Below are positions 1 to 7,069 of a stretch of DNA of 16,398 nt, piece after piece. The DNA lies in contig JAVVEE010000059.1 of the NCBI GenBank assembly GCA_032251315.1, forward strand, positions 1 to 16,398, read 5' to 3'. Numbering within the stretch: the first letter of the stretch is position 1; each line of letters opens with the position of its first letter. The position numbers and the translations under genes are program-made. The DNA comes from LH-M37 sp032251315. Its GTDB lineage: Bacteria; Pseudomonadota; Gammaproteobacteria; SZUA-229. Below the pieces are notes generated by a model that saw only the letters and a list, made by a program, of their open reading frames with translations, was not told the DNA's origin and did not search any database.

Positions 1-74
1 TGCTGCCGAGCGTACACGGATGTATTCTCAGCGCGTCTTGATTGAAGGGTATCCTTTCCATGTAACTCAATAGT
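1..74 (+). repeat. Partial copy A of a palindromic intergenic repeat (MITE-like)
   Basis: Bases 1-74 match the reverse complement of 10848-10921 with a single difference (C at position 53 against A in the other copy). The shared block contains TTGATTGAAGGGTAT and runs on through CCATGTAACTCAATAGT. The window edge cuts this copy, so only one arm and part of the centre are visible. The complete copy at 10861-10966 has near-perfect terminal inverted repeats. The block ends about 11 bases before the alaA start, so it must form most of the alaA leader and perhaps its promoter. There is no coding capacity. A small non-autonomous mobile element or REP-like sequence is the likely class. Confidence 0.8.
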
Positions 75-85
75 AATAGCTCTCG

Positions 86-1300
86 ATGAATACGATGAAG
101 AAATCCCGCAAGTTAGATAATGTTTGTTATGAGATCCGTGGCCAGGTGCTGCGCGAAGCACGGCGCATGGAAGAAGAGGGCCATAAAATACTCAAGCTGA
201 ACATTGGTAATCCAGCTCCCTTTGGCTTCGATGCCCCTGAAGAGATCGTCAAGGATATGATTCATAATGTACCGCTTTCCCAGGGCTACAGCGACTCAAA
301 AGGATTGTTCACCGGCCGAAAAGCGGTCATGCATTACTGCCAGCAAAAGGGCATCATGGATGCGGATACCGATAATATCTATCTGGGTAATGGCGTCAGT
401 GAATTAATCGTCATGGCGATGCAGGCGCTGCTGAATAATGGCGATGAGATATTGATCCCGGCACCGGACTATCCCTTGTGGACGGCGGCGGTGAGTTTGT
501 CAGGTGGAAACCCGGTGCATTATCTGTGTGATGAGCAGGCGGAGTGGTATCCCGACCTCGAAGATATGGAACGCAAGATCACCAAAAATACGCGTGGCAT
601 TGTCATCATCAATCCCAATAATCCAACCGGTGCGCTGTACCCCACCGAAATCTTAGAGGCCATTATCGAGCTGGCCCGCAAGCACAATCTAATTATTTTC
701 TCCGATGAAATCTACGACAAGATTCTCTACGACGATGCCAAACATGTGGCGACTGCATCGCTGGCGGATGATGTCCTGTTCGTCACTTTTAACGGCCTCT
801 CCAAAGCCTATCGCGTCGCCGGTTTTCGCGCAGGCTGGATGGTTATCACCGGGGCCATCGCCAAAGCCAAAGATTATATCGAAGGTATCGAACTGCTGGC
901 TTCCATGCGTCTGTGTTCAAATGTACCGGGGCAGCACGCCATTCAAACTGCGCTGGGCGGTTATCAAAGCATCAATGAACTGATCGTGCCTGGCGGTCGT
1001 CTGCGTGATCAACGCGATATCGCCTGTGACTTAATCAATGACATTCCGGGCATCAGCTGCGTCAAACCCAAAGGTGCCATGTACCTGTTTGCCAGAATGG
1101 ATCCCAAAGTACACAAAATCCAAAATGATGAAAAAATGGTGCTGGATCTGTTGTTGCAGGAAAAAATCCTGATCGTTCAGGGCACCGCCTTTAACTGGCC
1201 TGACACCGATCACTTCCGAATTGTGTTCCTGTCCAGAGAGGACGAGCTGAGACATGCGATTGGCCGTATCGGGCATTTCTTTTCTGGCTATTCACAATAA
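86..1300 (+). CDS. alaA: Alanine aminotransferase AlaA (PLP-dependent, class I/II)
   Basis: Cytosolic enzyme that interconverts pyruvate plus glutamate with alanine plus 2-oxoglutarate, a main alanine biosynthesis route in enterobacteria. The 404 residues match the E. coli AlaA length almost exactly and align along the whole chain from memory (KLDNVCYEIRG, LNIGNPAPFGFDAP). PLP-fold landmarks are present: NPNNPTG with the cofactor-binding Asn at about 179, SDEIYDKILYDD with Asp207 and Tyr210, Schiff-base Lys240 in NGLSKAYRVAGFR, and carboxylate-binding Arg378 in FRIVFLSR. The start at 86 gives the usual length; an in-frame ATG at 95 is a close alternative and neither has a good Shine-Dalgarno. 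The leader lies inside or directly beside repeat copy A. yggS follows after 36 bases, so co-transcription is plausible. Confidence 0.93.
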   Translation: MNTMKKSRKLDNVCYEIRGQVLREARRMEEEGHKILKLNIGNPAPFGFDAPEEIVKDMIHNVPLSQGYSDSKGLFTGRKAVMHYCQQKGIMDADTDNIYLGNGVSELIVMAMQALLNNGDEILIPAPDYPLWTAAVSLSGGNPVHYLCDEQAEWYPDLEDMERKITKNTRGIVIINPNNPTGALYPTEILEAIIELARKHNLIIFSDEIYDKILYDDAKHVATASLADDVLFVTFNGLSKAYRVAGFRAGWMVITGAIAKAKDYIEGIELLASMRLCSNVPGQHAIQTALGGYQSINELIVPGGRLRDQRDIACDLINDIPGISCVKPKGAMYLFARMDPKVHKIQNDEKMVLDLLLQEKILIVQGTAFNWPDTDHFRIVFLSREDELRHAIGRIGHFFSGYSQ

Positions 1301-1336
1301 GAATGAAAGCTGTAGAGAGGCTAATTCTTTTTATTA

Positions 1337-2056
1337 ATGAGTCAACTCGCCGATAATTTAAACGCAATCAGGGCGCGCATTAAACAACTCAGTGTTGATG
1401 CCGGTCGAGCCAGTGATGAGGTTCAGTTGATCGCGGTTTCCAAAACCCGAAGCCTGGCCGAAGTCGAACAGGCCATCGTTGCCGGGCAGACCGCTTTTGG
1501 CGAAAACACCATTCAGGATGCCTTAACAAAAATTCCCTTGCTGGATAATCCCGATCTGCAATGGCATTTCATCGGCCACCTGCAATCCAAAAAAGCAAAG
1601 CCGGTCGCCGAACATTTTCAGTGGATTCACACTGTCGATAGCCTCAAACTGGCGCAGAAATTATCCGCCGCCATGGTGCAGCATAATCCGCAAAGCGTGC
1701 TGAACTGTCTGTTGCAGGTCAATATCACGGGTGAAGCGAGTAAGTCCGGCCTGTCCAGTAACGAAGCAGTGTCCCTGCTCGACGAACTCCAGCAACAAAA
1801 ACTCCCCAATCTGGCCTGGCGCGGCCTGATGACTATCGGCGTCAACGACGACGAAGCCGCAACCCGCAACGCCTTTTCGGTACTGAGAATGTTGCGTGAC
1901 CACTGCCGGCATAAATTCAATCTAAAAAGCTTCGACCAGCTCTCTATGGGCATGTCCGGTGATTACGACATCGCCATCCAGGAAGGCGCCACCATGGTGA
2001 GAATTGGTACGGAGCTGTTTGGAAGTAGAGAGTTGAATCCACCCGTTAAAGCCTGA
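1337..2056 (+). CDS. yggS: YggS/PLPBP family pyridoxal-phosphate homeostasis protein
   Basis: Single-domain, alanine-racemase-like TIM barrel that binds PLP without known catalysis and keeps vitamin B6 and amino/keto-acid pools balanced. Family motifs are in order: LIAVSKTRSL with PLP Lys36, FGENTIQDALTKI, WHFIGHLQSKKAK, GLMTIG, SMGMSGDYDIAIQEGATMVRIGTELFG near the C-terminus. At 239 residues it has normal family length. The ATG at 1337 is preceded by an AGAGAGG stretch that is about 17 bases away, rather far for a Shine-Dalgarno. In many gammaproteobacteria yggS sits beside pilT or proC. Here it follows alaA, another PLP protein, 36 bases downstream. A hairpin begins 7 bases after the stop codon. 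Confidence 0.95.
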   Translation: MSQLADNLNAIRARIKQLSVDAGRASDEVQLIAVSKTRSLAEVEQAIVAGQTAFGENTIQDALTKIPLLDNPDLQWHFIGHLQSKKAKPVAEHFQWIHTVDSLKLAQKLSAAMVQHNPQSVLNCLLQVNITGEASKSGLSSNEAVSLLDELQQQKLPNLAWRGLMTIGVNDDEAATRNAFSVLRMLRDHCRHKFNLKSFDQLSMGMSGDYDIAIQEGATMVRIGTELFGSRELNPPVKA

Positions 2057-2062
2057 AGTTAT

Positions 2063-2090
2063 CGGATCACCACATCTGGTAAATGATCCG
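2063..2090 (+). other. Hairpin just after yggS
   Basis: CGGATCA at 2063-2069 pairs perfectly with TGATCCG at 2084-2090. Within the loop, CCA/TGG can form a small inner stem. There is no T-run after it, so it is a weak candidate for an intrinsic terminator. It could protect the 3' end of the alaA-yggS transcript. Confidence 0.35.
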
Positions 2091-2137
2091 CAAAATGCCA
2101 GTCATTCCCTTTGTACGCAAGTGCTTTCAAAAATACT

Positions 2138-2165
2138 GCCAACTCTGTTGCTGGCTCCTTTTTTT
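2138..2165 (+). terminator. Possible intrinsic terminator of alaA-yggS
   Basis: GCCAAC and GTTG(CT)GGC can pair around a TCT loop with a two-base bulge, and a run of seven T follows at 2159-2165. The stem is imperfect, so this is a moderate candidate only. Confidence 0.35.
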
Positions 2166-2435
2166 GTTCTTAGGCAAGCGCAAATAAACGCTTGTCAGTA
2201 GAGGACTATGCTAAAAAAGGTTGTAGATTTAGTCTAAATTAATATAATTGTTAAAAAATAGCTTCTATTTAATGTTTTTTTAATTTTTATGGCTATTTTT
2301 TATTGATATAGAGCTATTTTTGACATCAATTTCTGTGCCAAAAATTGTTATCGTTGAATAATTGCAATCAGATATCAAACCTAACGTGGATGGGTCGATC
2401 TCTCCCATTAACCCTATAGTTTGTGTGCTGATGTT

Positions 2436-3140
2436 ATGGATTCGAATGACTTAAAGCTGGTATCTGAACAACACTTCCAGGCAATTGATCGTTTATTTGT
2501 GGTTTTCCCTCAACTGGCAGAGAGGCAGAATCAGGAATGGCTTGATCTTTTGGCAAAAACTCAATCTGTCCATTACCCTGCCAATGCCATGCTGGTTTCT
2601 TCGGGCGCGAAGTGTACCGGTTTTATGGTGATATTAGAGGGTTCTGTCAGGATTTTTCAGCATGCTGATGACGGTCGTGAGGTGACTTTGTATCGCATGG
2701 GTTCAGGCGATATTTGTTTGATGAGCCTGAATAGCTTGATGCATAACCGCCCTTTCAGAGGTAATGCAAAATCTGAAACAGAGATTTCGGCACTGACTTT
2801 TGATCCCGCCGACTTTCATCGGGCGATGAAGGTTTCTGACGCTTTTTGTAATCTGGTTCTGACCAATCTGGTTGATACCGTGTGTAGCGTGGTTCACATG
2901 CTTCACGAAACCTCCTTTGAGTCATTGGACACGCGCCTGAGTACCAGGCTGAATTATCTTTTTGAGCAATCAGCTTCTAACTCCTTGAGTTTGACGCATC
3001 AGGCTTTAGCTCAGGAGTTGGGAAGTTCTCGAGAAGTAATCAGTCGTTTGTTAAAAAAAATGGAGAATAAAGGATTGATCATCTTAAAGCGAGGGGAAAT
3101 TCTACAGGGGAAGAACAAATCAGCCCTGAAAGTCGCCTGA
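2436..3140 (+). CDS. Crp/Fnr family transcriptional regulator
   Basis: Dimeric DNA-binding regulator. Residues 15-130 form a cyclic-nucleotide-binding-type beta-roll (MLVSSGAKCTGFMVILEGSV, GDICLMSLNSLMHNRPF). A long dimer helix follows around 131-160, then a winged helix at about 165-225. The recognition helix GSSREVISRLLKKM carries Glu200, Ser203 and Arg204 in the same E-x-x-S-R arrangement as FNR, which reads TGA half-sites. There is no N-terminal cysteine cluster, so it is not an oxygen-sensing 4Fe-4S FNR. The four cysteines (60, 94, 138, 150) are scattered. The ligand is unknown; heme/NO sensing of the DNR/NnrR kind or redox sensing are options. The ATG at 2436 is preferred; a TTG five codons upstream is the alternative. 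A multicopper oxidase pair follows on the same strand after an AT-rich spacer, so it is probably the local regulator. Confidence 0.88.
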   Translation: MDSNDLKLVSEQHFQAIDRLFVVFPQLAERQNQEWLDLLAKTQSVHYPANAMLVSSGAKCTGFMVILEGSVRIFQHADDGREVTLYRMGSGDICLMSLNSLMHNRPFRGNAKSETEISALTFDPADFHRAMKVSDAFCNLVLTNLVDTVCSVVHMLHETSFESLDTRLSTRLNYLFEQSASNSLSLTHQALAQELGSSREVISRLLKKMENKGLIILKRGEILQGKNKSALKVA

Positions 3141-3284
3141 ATTATCTTTATTGATGAGCATTTTTTAACTATTAACAATTTTTCTGTTGACAGCATTTTT
3201 TAAAATTTAAGCTATGTAACCCTGATTTTATAAGGAATATTGTTCTAGTGTGATATAGGTCGCTTGTCTATGGTGATGTTAGTC

Positions 3285-3300
3285 ACTGACATTTGTCAGT
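3285..3300. promoter_or_regulatory. Candidate Crp/Fnr-type operator upstream of the oxidase pair
   Basis: ACTGACATTTGTCAGT is a perfect 7-2-7 inverted repeat in the spacer between the regulator gene and the oxidase genes, about 135 bases before the first oxidase start. Written as CTGAC-N4-GTCAG it has the same half-site length and spacing as the FNR consensus TTGAT-N4-ATCAA, with TGA in the same register. The neighbouring regulator has the E-x-x-S-R recognition helix that contacts TGA. That the regulator binds here is an inference. No convincing -10 and -35 pair could be fixed relative to the site. Confidence 0.6.
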
Positions 3301-3433
3301 TAAAAGGCTGAAATCACTCAAAGGATTGATTATTCGATAACTAGTTATGGTTGATATCGAGTCTTCATTAAACGAAGGAACAATTAAAATAAAACAGCTT
3401 ATTTAATAGGTCTGTAAATTGGGGTCTAATATA

Positions 3434-4435
3434 ATGAAACGTAGAGACTTTTTAAAATTTAGCATGGCAGGCCTTGCCAGCGCGGCGGCTGGTACATCCA
3501 GTCTCATCGCGTGGGTGCCAAGGGCTCATGCAGCAACAATCGATAAGACTTTTTATATTACCGAGGGTTTGATTACCCAGATTACTGGTGAAGATGTCTA
3601 CTTTCTGGGTTATAGCAGCTCATCCTCAGCACTGGATATTCCCGGCGAGTCATTTGTCGTTCAAGAGGGCGATACCGTTAATGTAACTATTGTTAATACA
3701 TTAGGCACCTCTCATAGCTTTGTGATTGATGGCCAGGTGGATAGCGGAACTATCGCAGCTGGGACAACTAAGACAGTCAGCTTTACTGCAACGGGTTCCG
3801 GTTCGTTTATGTATTACGATAAGCTAAACGCTCCCTACAACCGTCTTTGTGGTCTTCATGGCGGCATGGCCATCATGCCAAGCGGCAGCTCTGATGAGCT
3901 CTACCCCGGCAGTCCAACATTTGTTCAACAACAGTTCTGGGTATTTAATGATGTTGATCCAGTCTGGAACAGCAGAGTTCAGAACCGTCAAACGCCTAAT
4001 ACACCCTTCATCCCGCGTTACTTTACCCTGAATGGTCTCGGTGGCCGTCCACCTGGCGCACCAGGAAATGGTGATCCCACACTCGATAATATGCATGACC
4101 CACGTTCTGCTCTGCATGGCCATGTTGGTGACAGAACATTGATTCGTGTGATGAATGCAGGATTGGCTCAACAGGCGGTGCACACCCATGCGAATCATAT
4201 GGAGTGGCTCACCAGTAATGGTCAAATTCGTCCTGATGTCTGGAAAAAAGACATCATTCCGTTAGATGGTAATGGTGGCCAGATTGATGTCATCTTCCCA
4301 TTTGAAACCCCTCCAGACGCTTATCCTCCTGTCTCGACAGGTACCTACCCTATGCACCTGCACACTGAGATGTCGCAGACCGCAGGTGGTGGTTTTTATA
4401 TGTTCGGTTCAATGACCGATATCTACTTTGAGTAA
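3434..4435 (+). CDS. Tat-exported multicopper oxidase half, subunit A
   Basis: A 333-residue cupredoxin protein. The N-terminus has a twin-arginine signal (KRRDFLKFS, hydrophobic stretch, likely cut after AHA at 31-33). A first cupredoxin domain spans about 40-150, and a second spans about 215-333. Copper-type motifs are HTHANH (250-255) and MHLHTEMSQTAGGG (His308, His310); these look like two of the four His-X-His motifs of a trinuclear centre. The first domain has only SHSF (His94) and CGLHGGM (139-145), so it may be a degenerate or structural domain. The ATG at 3434 places RR at positions 3-4; a TTG five codons earlier is the alternative. GGGG at 3421-3424 is a weak ribosome site. Subunit B starts 13 bases after the stop. 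Known multicopper oxidases carry all copper ligands on one chain, so this protein alone seems incomplete. The substrate is unknown (metal, nitrite or phenol are possible). Confidence 0.85.
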   Translation: MKRRDFLKFSMAGLASAAAGTSSLIAWVPRAHAATIDKTFYITEGLITQITGEDVYFLGYSSSSSALDIPGESFVVQEGDTVNVTIVNTLGTSHSFVIDGQVDSGTIAAGTTKTVSFTATGSGSFMYYDKLNAPYNRLCGLHGGMAIMPSGSSDELYPGSPTFVQQQFWVFNDVDPVWNSRVQNRQTPNTPFIPRYFTLNGLGGRPPGAPGNGDPTLDNMHDPRSALHGHVGDRTLIRVMNAGLAQQAVHTHANHMEWLTSNGQIRPDVWKKDIIPLDGNGGQIDVIFPFETPPDAYPPVSTGTYPMHLHTEMSQTAGGGFYMFGSMTDIYFE

Positions 4436-4448
4436 GGGGGAATAAATT

Positions 4449-5477
4449 ATGTATAATCAGAAAAAATCATTACGACCTGTTTTTGCTATGCACGGCGGTG
4501 ACGGTGGTGGCGGCTCATGTTATATTTACCCAGCCGCACCAGCTACACCAGGAATAGTTACCGCAGATGTAACTTATAATCTTGGGATTGATATGGATAT
4601 CCCGCTCACCATGGATGACGGCAACACAGTCACTATGTGGGGTTTCTCCAATGACGGCGGCGGTGGCGGCATGGGAGGCGGCGGTACTTTCCCTTCAGCT
4701 CCTATGCGTATTAATGTGGGAACTATCGTACACACTGTGCTTAATGTTCAGGGCATGATGTGGAATCATACGGTGCATCATCACGGTATAGAACCTGCCG
4801 ATCATTCTGATGGCGTCGGTCACATTACCTGGGATGTTGATGGCACGTACACCTATCAGTGGCGCCCATCGAATGCAGGTACTTATTTCTATCACTGCCA
4901 TACCAATACGGTGCTGCATGCTGAGATGGGAATGTATGGTGCTTTGATCGTTGATCCACCAGAAGGTCCAGGCACGCTGGTCTCACCTTCAGGAGGCACT
5001 CCTGCAGTTACCTATGATTTAGAGGCGTTTTGGGTTGTTGATGAGATCGATTCATCGTGGCACACACTGCCATGGGATGCCGGCACCTGTGGTCATGATG
5101 TTGGACTTAACGTTCTTAATCCTGATTACTTTGTTATCACCGGTGTTGATGGTAGCGGTAACTCAGCAATGAACCTGTCTCCTATTTCTGCCACCGTACA
5201 GGTTGGTCAGAAATTATTGGCGCGTTACATCTGTGCTGGTTACCACCCTCAACATATCGATTTCGGTGGCCTGACCGGTACGGTCTATATCTCGGATGGT
5301 CGTGAACTTCCCAATCCAGTTCAAGTGACTGAGCTGAAGGCGGTCTCTGCGGAGCGTTATGACATTATCTTTGAGCCGACGCAAACAGGTGAGTACATTA
5401 TTAGCTGTGATGTTCTTGACTGGATCACTGGTGATGTACTGGGTACGGTAAAAACCAATGTTATTGTGACTGCTTAA
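4449..5477 (+). CDS. Multicopper oxidase half, subunit B, without its own signal peptide
   Basis: A 342-residue cupredoxin protein. The first domain, about 35-170, has HTVHHHG (107-113) and YHCHTNTVLHAEMGMYGALIV with His149-Cys150-His151, His157 and Met160/Met162. That is the type 1 copper Cys-His-Met pattern plus a His-Cys-His trinuclear motif; the Cys-to-His loop is two residues longer than the usual HCHxxxH. A second cupredoxin domain lies at about 185-340 with HPQH (266-269) and the ending TGEYIISCDVLDW. Two glycine-rich stretches occur at about 16-23 and 69-79. The N-terminus has neither a Tat nor a Sec signal. The likely explanation is export as a folded complex with the Tat-bearing subunit A. 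Translation starts behind a good site, AGGGGGA at 4435-4441, which overlaps the end of subunit A, so the two are probably made together. A strong terminator follows. Confidence 0.85.
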   Translation: MYNQKKSLRPVFAMHGGDGGGGSCYIYPAAPATPGIVTADVTYNLGIDMDIPLTMDDGNTVTMWGFSNDGGGGGMGGGGTFPSAPMRINVGTIVHTVLNVQGMMWNHTVHHHGIEPADHSDGVGHITWDVDGTYTYQWRPSNAGTYFYHCHTNTVLHAEMGMYGALIVDPPEGPGTLVSPSGGTPAVTYDLEAFWVVDEIDSSWHTLPWDAGTCGHDVGLNVLNPDYFVITGVDGSGNSAMNLSPISATVQVGQKLLARYICAGYHPQHIDFGGLTGTVYISDGRELPNPVQVTELKAVSAERYDIIFEPTQTGEYIISCDVLDWITGDVLGTVKTNVIVTA

Positions 5478-5505
5478 AAATATAATAAAAATGAAGCTGT
5501 GAATT

Positions 5506-5536
5506 AAGGAGGGATTTTTATCCCTCCTTTTTTTTT
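5506..5536 (+). terminator. Strong intrinsic terminator of the oxidase operon
   Basis: AAGGAGGGAT at 5506-5515 pairs perfectly with ATCCCTCCTT at 5520-5529 around a TTTT loop. T continues without interruption to 5536. It lies 29 bases after the subunit B stop. There is no matching T-run on the other strand, so it works in the plus direction only. Confidence 0.93.
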
Positions 5537-5603
5537 GATATGTTCAAAATAAATAAGACCGCGGACTTTTATTTATAGCGTATTTTTTTTTATTTTCTCT
5601 GCG

Positions 5604-5625
5604 CTCTCTGCAGTGAGAGGTTTTT
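5604..5625 (+). other. Short hairpin with T-run between convergent genes
   Basis: CTCTC at 5604-5608 and GAGAG at 5615-5619 can pair around TGCAGT, followed by GTTTTT. The surrounding text (TCTCTGCGCTCTCTGCAGTG) resembles the CTCTGCG-rich intergenic sequence common in many bacterial genomes. It may be a weak second terminator for plus-strand transcription; it would not terminate sbcB. Confidence 0.25.
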
Positions 5626-7057
5626 AAGGTTTTATCGCTTCCGCGTAATTCAGCAGTTCTTCCAGGATTACCAGCTCTGCACCGGTGATTTCATCGCTGC
5701 ATTGCAGTTCCTCGATTTCAGCCAGAAAACGGTTCATGGTGCGCGGGCTGAGTGCGGGGTTGGTGAAACGTTCTTTGCGGAATTCGTTCCAGCGCTGTTT
5801 TTCTTCGGCATTGAGTGATTCGGGGAAGTTTCTTGCGCGATAGCGAAACAGCATTTCGGGCAGGCGGGGATCATCGAAAGTCAGGTTGAGTTTGCTGAGC
5901 TCTTCGGGGCTGCTTTTTCTGATGCGATCCATGCGGCCGTAATCGGCATCGCTGAAAAATCCGCCGGAGTAGATTTGTGCATCGGGGTCGGTGACTTCAG
6001 GGAAGTCGTTGTGGCCAAATACCTGGCAGGTTTTCTCGGCCAGTGCGTCGATCTCTTTCAGGATGATCTGGCGGTTGGCTTCGCAGGCGGCGATGTCGAT
6101 GTTGAGGCGTTCGGCACTGGCGGCGTCCATGGTTTTCAGTGGCACGATTACCGGGCACTTGTTGATATGCACGTTTTTCAGTGGTACGCGTTTAACGCCT
6201 TCGGGCAGGTCTTCGGTACGGGTGTAGAGTCGGCCGGTTAATTCATCGGCATCAGCGTTGATAAAATCATCCGGCTCAATGCTGAGATCGTAAACGATGA
6301 CGCTGTTTTTATTGCTAGGATGCTGGCAGATCGGCATGACCATGGCGATGGCATTGCGCTCGGCAGCGTACATTGAAGAGACGTGCAGCACCGGCTCGTG
6401 GCTGCGCAGGTTAAGCAGTTTGCTGACTTCGGTTTTTTTGCGCAGACCGTACATGTAGTCGAAAAGCCGGGGCTGATGTTTGCGGATCAGCTTGGCCATT
6501 TCGATGGTGGCATAAACGTCAGACATGGCATCATGCGCCGCTTCATGGCTGATGCCGTTGGCTTTGGTCAAAAGTTCCAGTCGAATGCTGGGGCGACCGT
6601 CATTGCCGACCGGCCAGGTAATGCCTTCGGGTCGGAGTGCGCGGGTCAGGCGCACGATGTCGATCAGATCCCAGCGGGAGTTGCCGTGCTGCCATTCGTG
6701 CGTGTAGGGGTTGTAGAAATTCCGGTACAAGGCATTGCGGGTGAATTCGTCGTCGAAGCGGATGCTGTTGTAGCCGGCAATGCAGGTACCGGGCTGGGAA
6801 AACTGTTTATGGATAACGGTGATAAATTCGGCTTCGATGAGTCCCTCTGCCTGCGCTTTCTGCGGGGTGATGCCGGTAACCAGACAGGCGTATGGATCGG
6901 GCAGCATGTCGTCAGCAGGTTTGCAGTAAATCACCAGCGGCTCGCCGATGATATTCAAATCTTCATCGGTACGAATGCCGCCAAACTGCGCCAGGCGATC
7001 TGAGCGCGGGTTGATGCCAAAGGTTTCGTAGTCGTACCAGTAAATAGAGTTCGCCAT
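5624..7057 (-). CDS. sbcB: Exodeoxyribonuclease I (SbcB)
   Basis: A processive 3'-to-5' single-strand DNA exonuclease of the DnaQ/DEDD fold, used in mismatch repair and recombination and partnered with SSB. All five catalytic residues are visible with the E. coli spacing at a constant offset of six: Asp9 and Glu11 in YDYET, Asp102 in RFDDE, and His175 and Asp180 in HDAMSDVYAT. The SH3-like and helical C-terminal parts are present (LVIYCKPADD, WQHGNSRWDL, LRPEGITWP, HINKCPV, GGFFSDAD, YRARNFPESL). At 477 residues it is full length (E. coli 475). The upstream side holds a decayed VWA gene on the same strand, and the gene converges on the oxidase operon. Confidence 0.97.
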   Translation of the reverse strand: MANSIYWYDYETFGINPRSDRLAQFGGIRTDEDLNIIGEPLVIYCKPADDMLPDPYACLVTGITPQKAQAEGLIEAEFITVIHKQFSQPGTCIAGYNSIRFDDEFTRNALYRNFYNPYTHEWQHGNSRWDLIDIVRLTRALRPEGITWPVGNDGRPSIRLELLTKANGISHEAAHDAMSDVYATIEMAKLIRKHQPRLFDYMYGLRKKTEVSKLLNLRSHEPVLHVSSMYAAERNAIAMVMPICQHPSNKNSVIVYDLSIEPDDFINADADELTGRLYTRTEDLPEGVKRVPLKNVHINKCPVIVPLKTMDAASAERLNIDIAACEANRQIILKEIDALAEKTCQVFGHNDFPEVTDPDAQIYSGGFFSDADYGRMDRIRKSSPEELSKLNLTFDDPRLPEMLFRYRARNFPESLNAEEKQRWNEFRKERFTNPALSPRTMNRFLAEIEELQCSDEITGAELVILEELLNYAEAIKP

Positions 7058-7069
7058 ATTTAAGCTGCC

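Larger units (their letters stand above)
2057..2420. other. AT-rich intergenic region upstream of the Crp/Fnr gene
   Basis: About 360 bases without a gene. Besides the two hairpins next to yggS it holds a third inverted repeat, CAAGCG at 2175-2180 with CGCTTG at 2189-2194 (loop of 8, no T-run). From about 2215 to 2350 it is very AT-rich with many A and T runs, as expected for the promoter of the downstream regulator. TTGACATCAA near 2320 is palindromic but too short for a normal FNR site. I could not place a promoter with confidence. Confidence 0.5.

Noticed and set aside
3327..3341. TTGATTATTCGATAA as an FNR box upstream of the oxidase genes
   Set aside because: Only the left half fits TTGAT-N4-ATCAA; the right half does not. 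The palindrome at 3285-3300 is far better.
3434..5477. The oxidase pair as one gene broken by a frameshift
   Set aside because: Subunit B has its own good ribosome site, the two chains end and begin cleanly with a 13-base gap, and each contains two cupredoxin domains. A fused gene would also put the type 1 half in an unusual order.
3434..5477. Copper nitrite reductase NirK as the identity of one of the oxidase halves
   Set aside because: NirK lacks the HCH-type trinuclear motifs seen here and carries its type 1 and type 2 ligands on one two-domain chain with a different spacing.
6383..7003. Long open frame on the plus strand opposite sbcB (about 206 codons)
   Set aside because: It lies wholly inside the confidently identified sbcB gene on the other strand, has no family motifs or ribosome site, and follows from that gene's codon bias.
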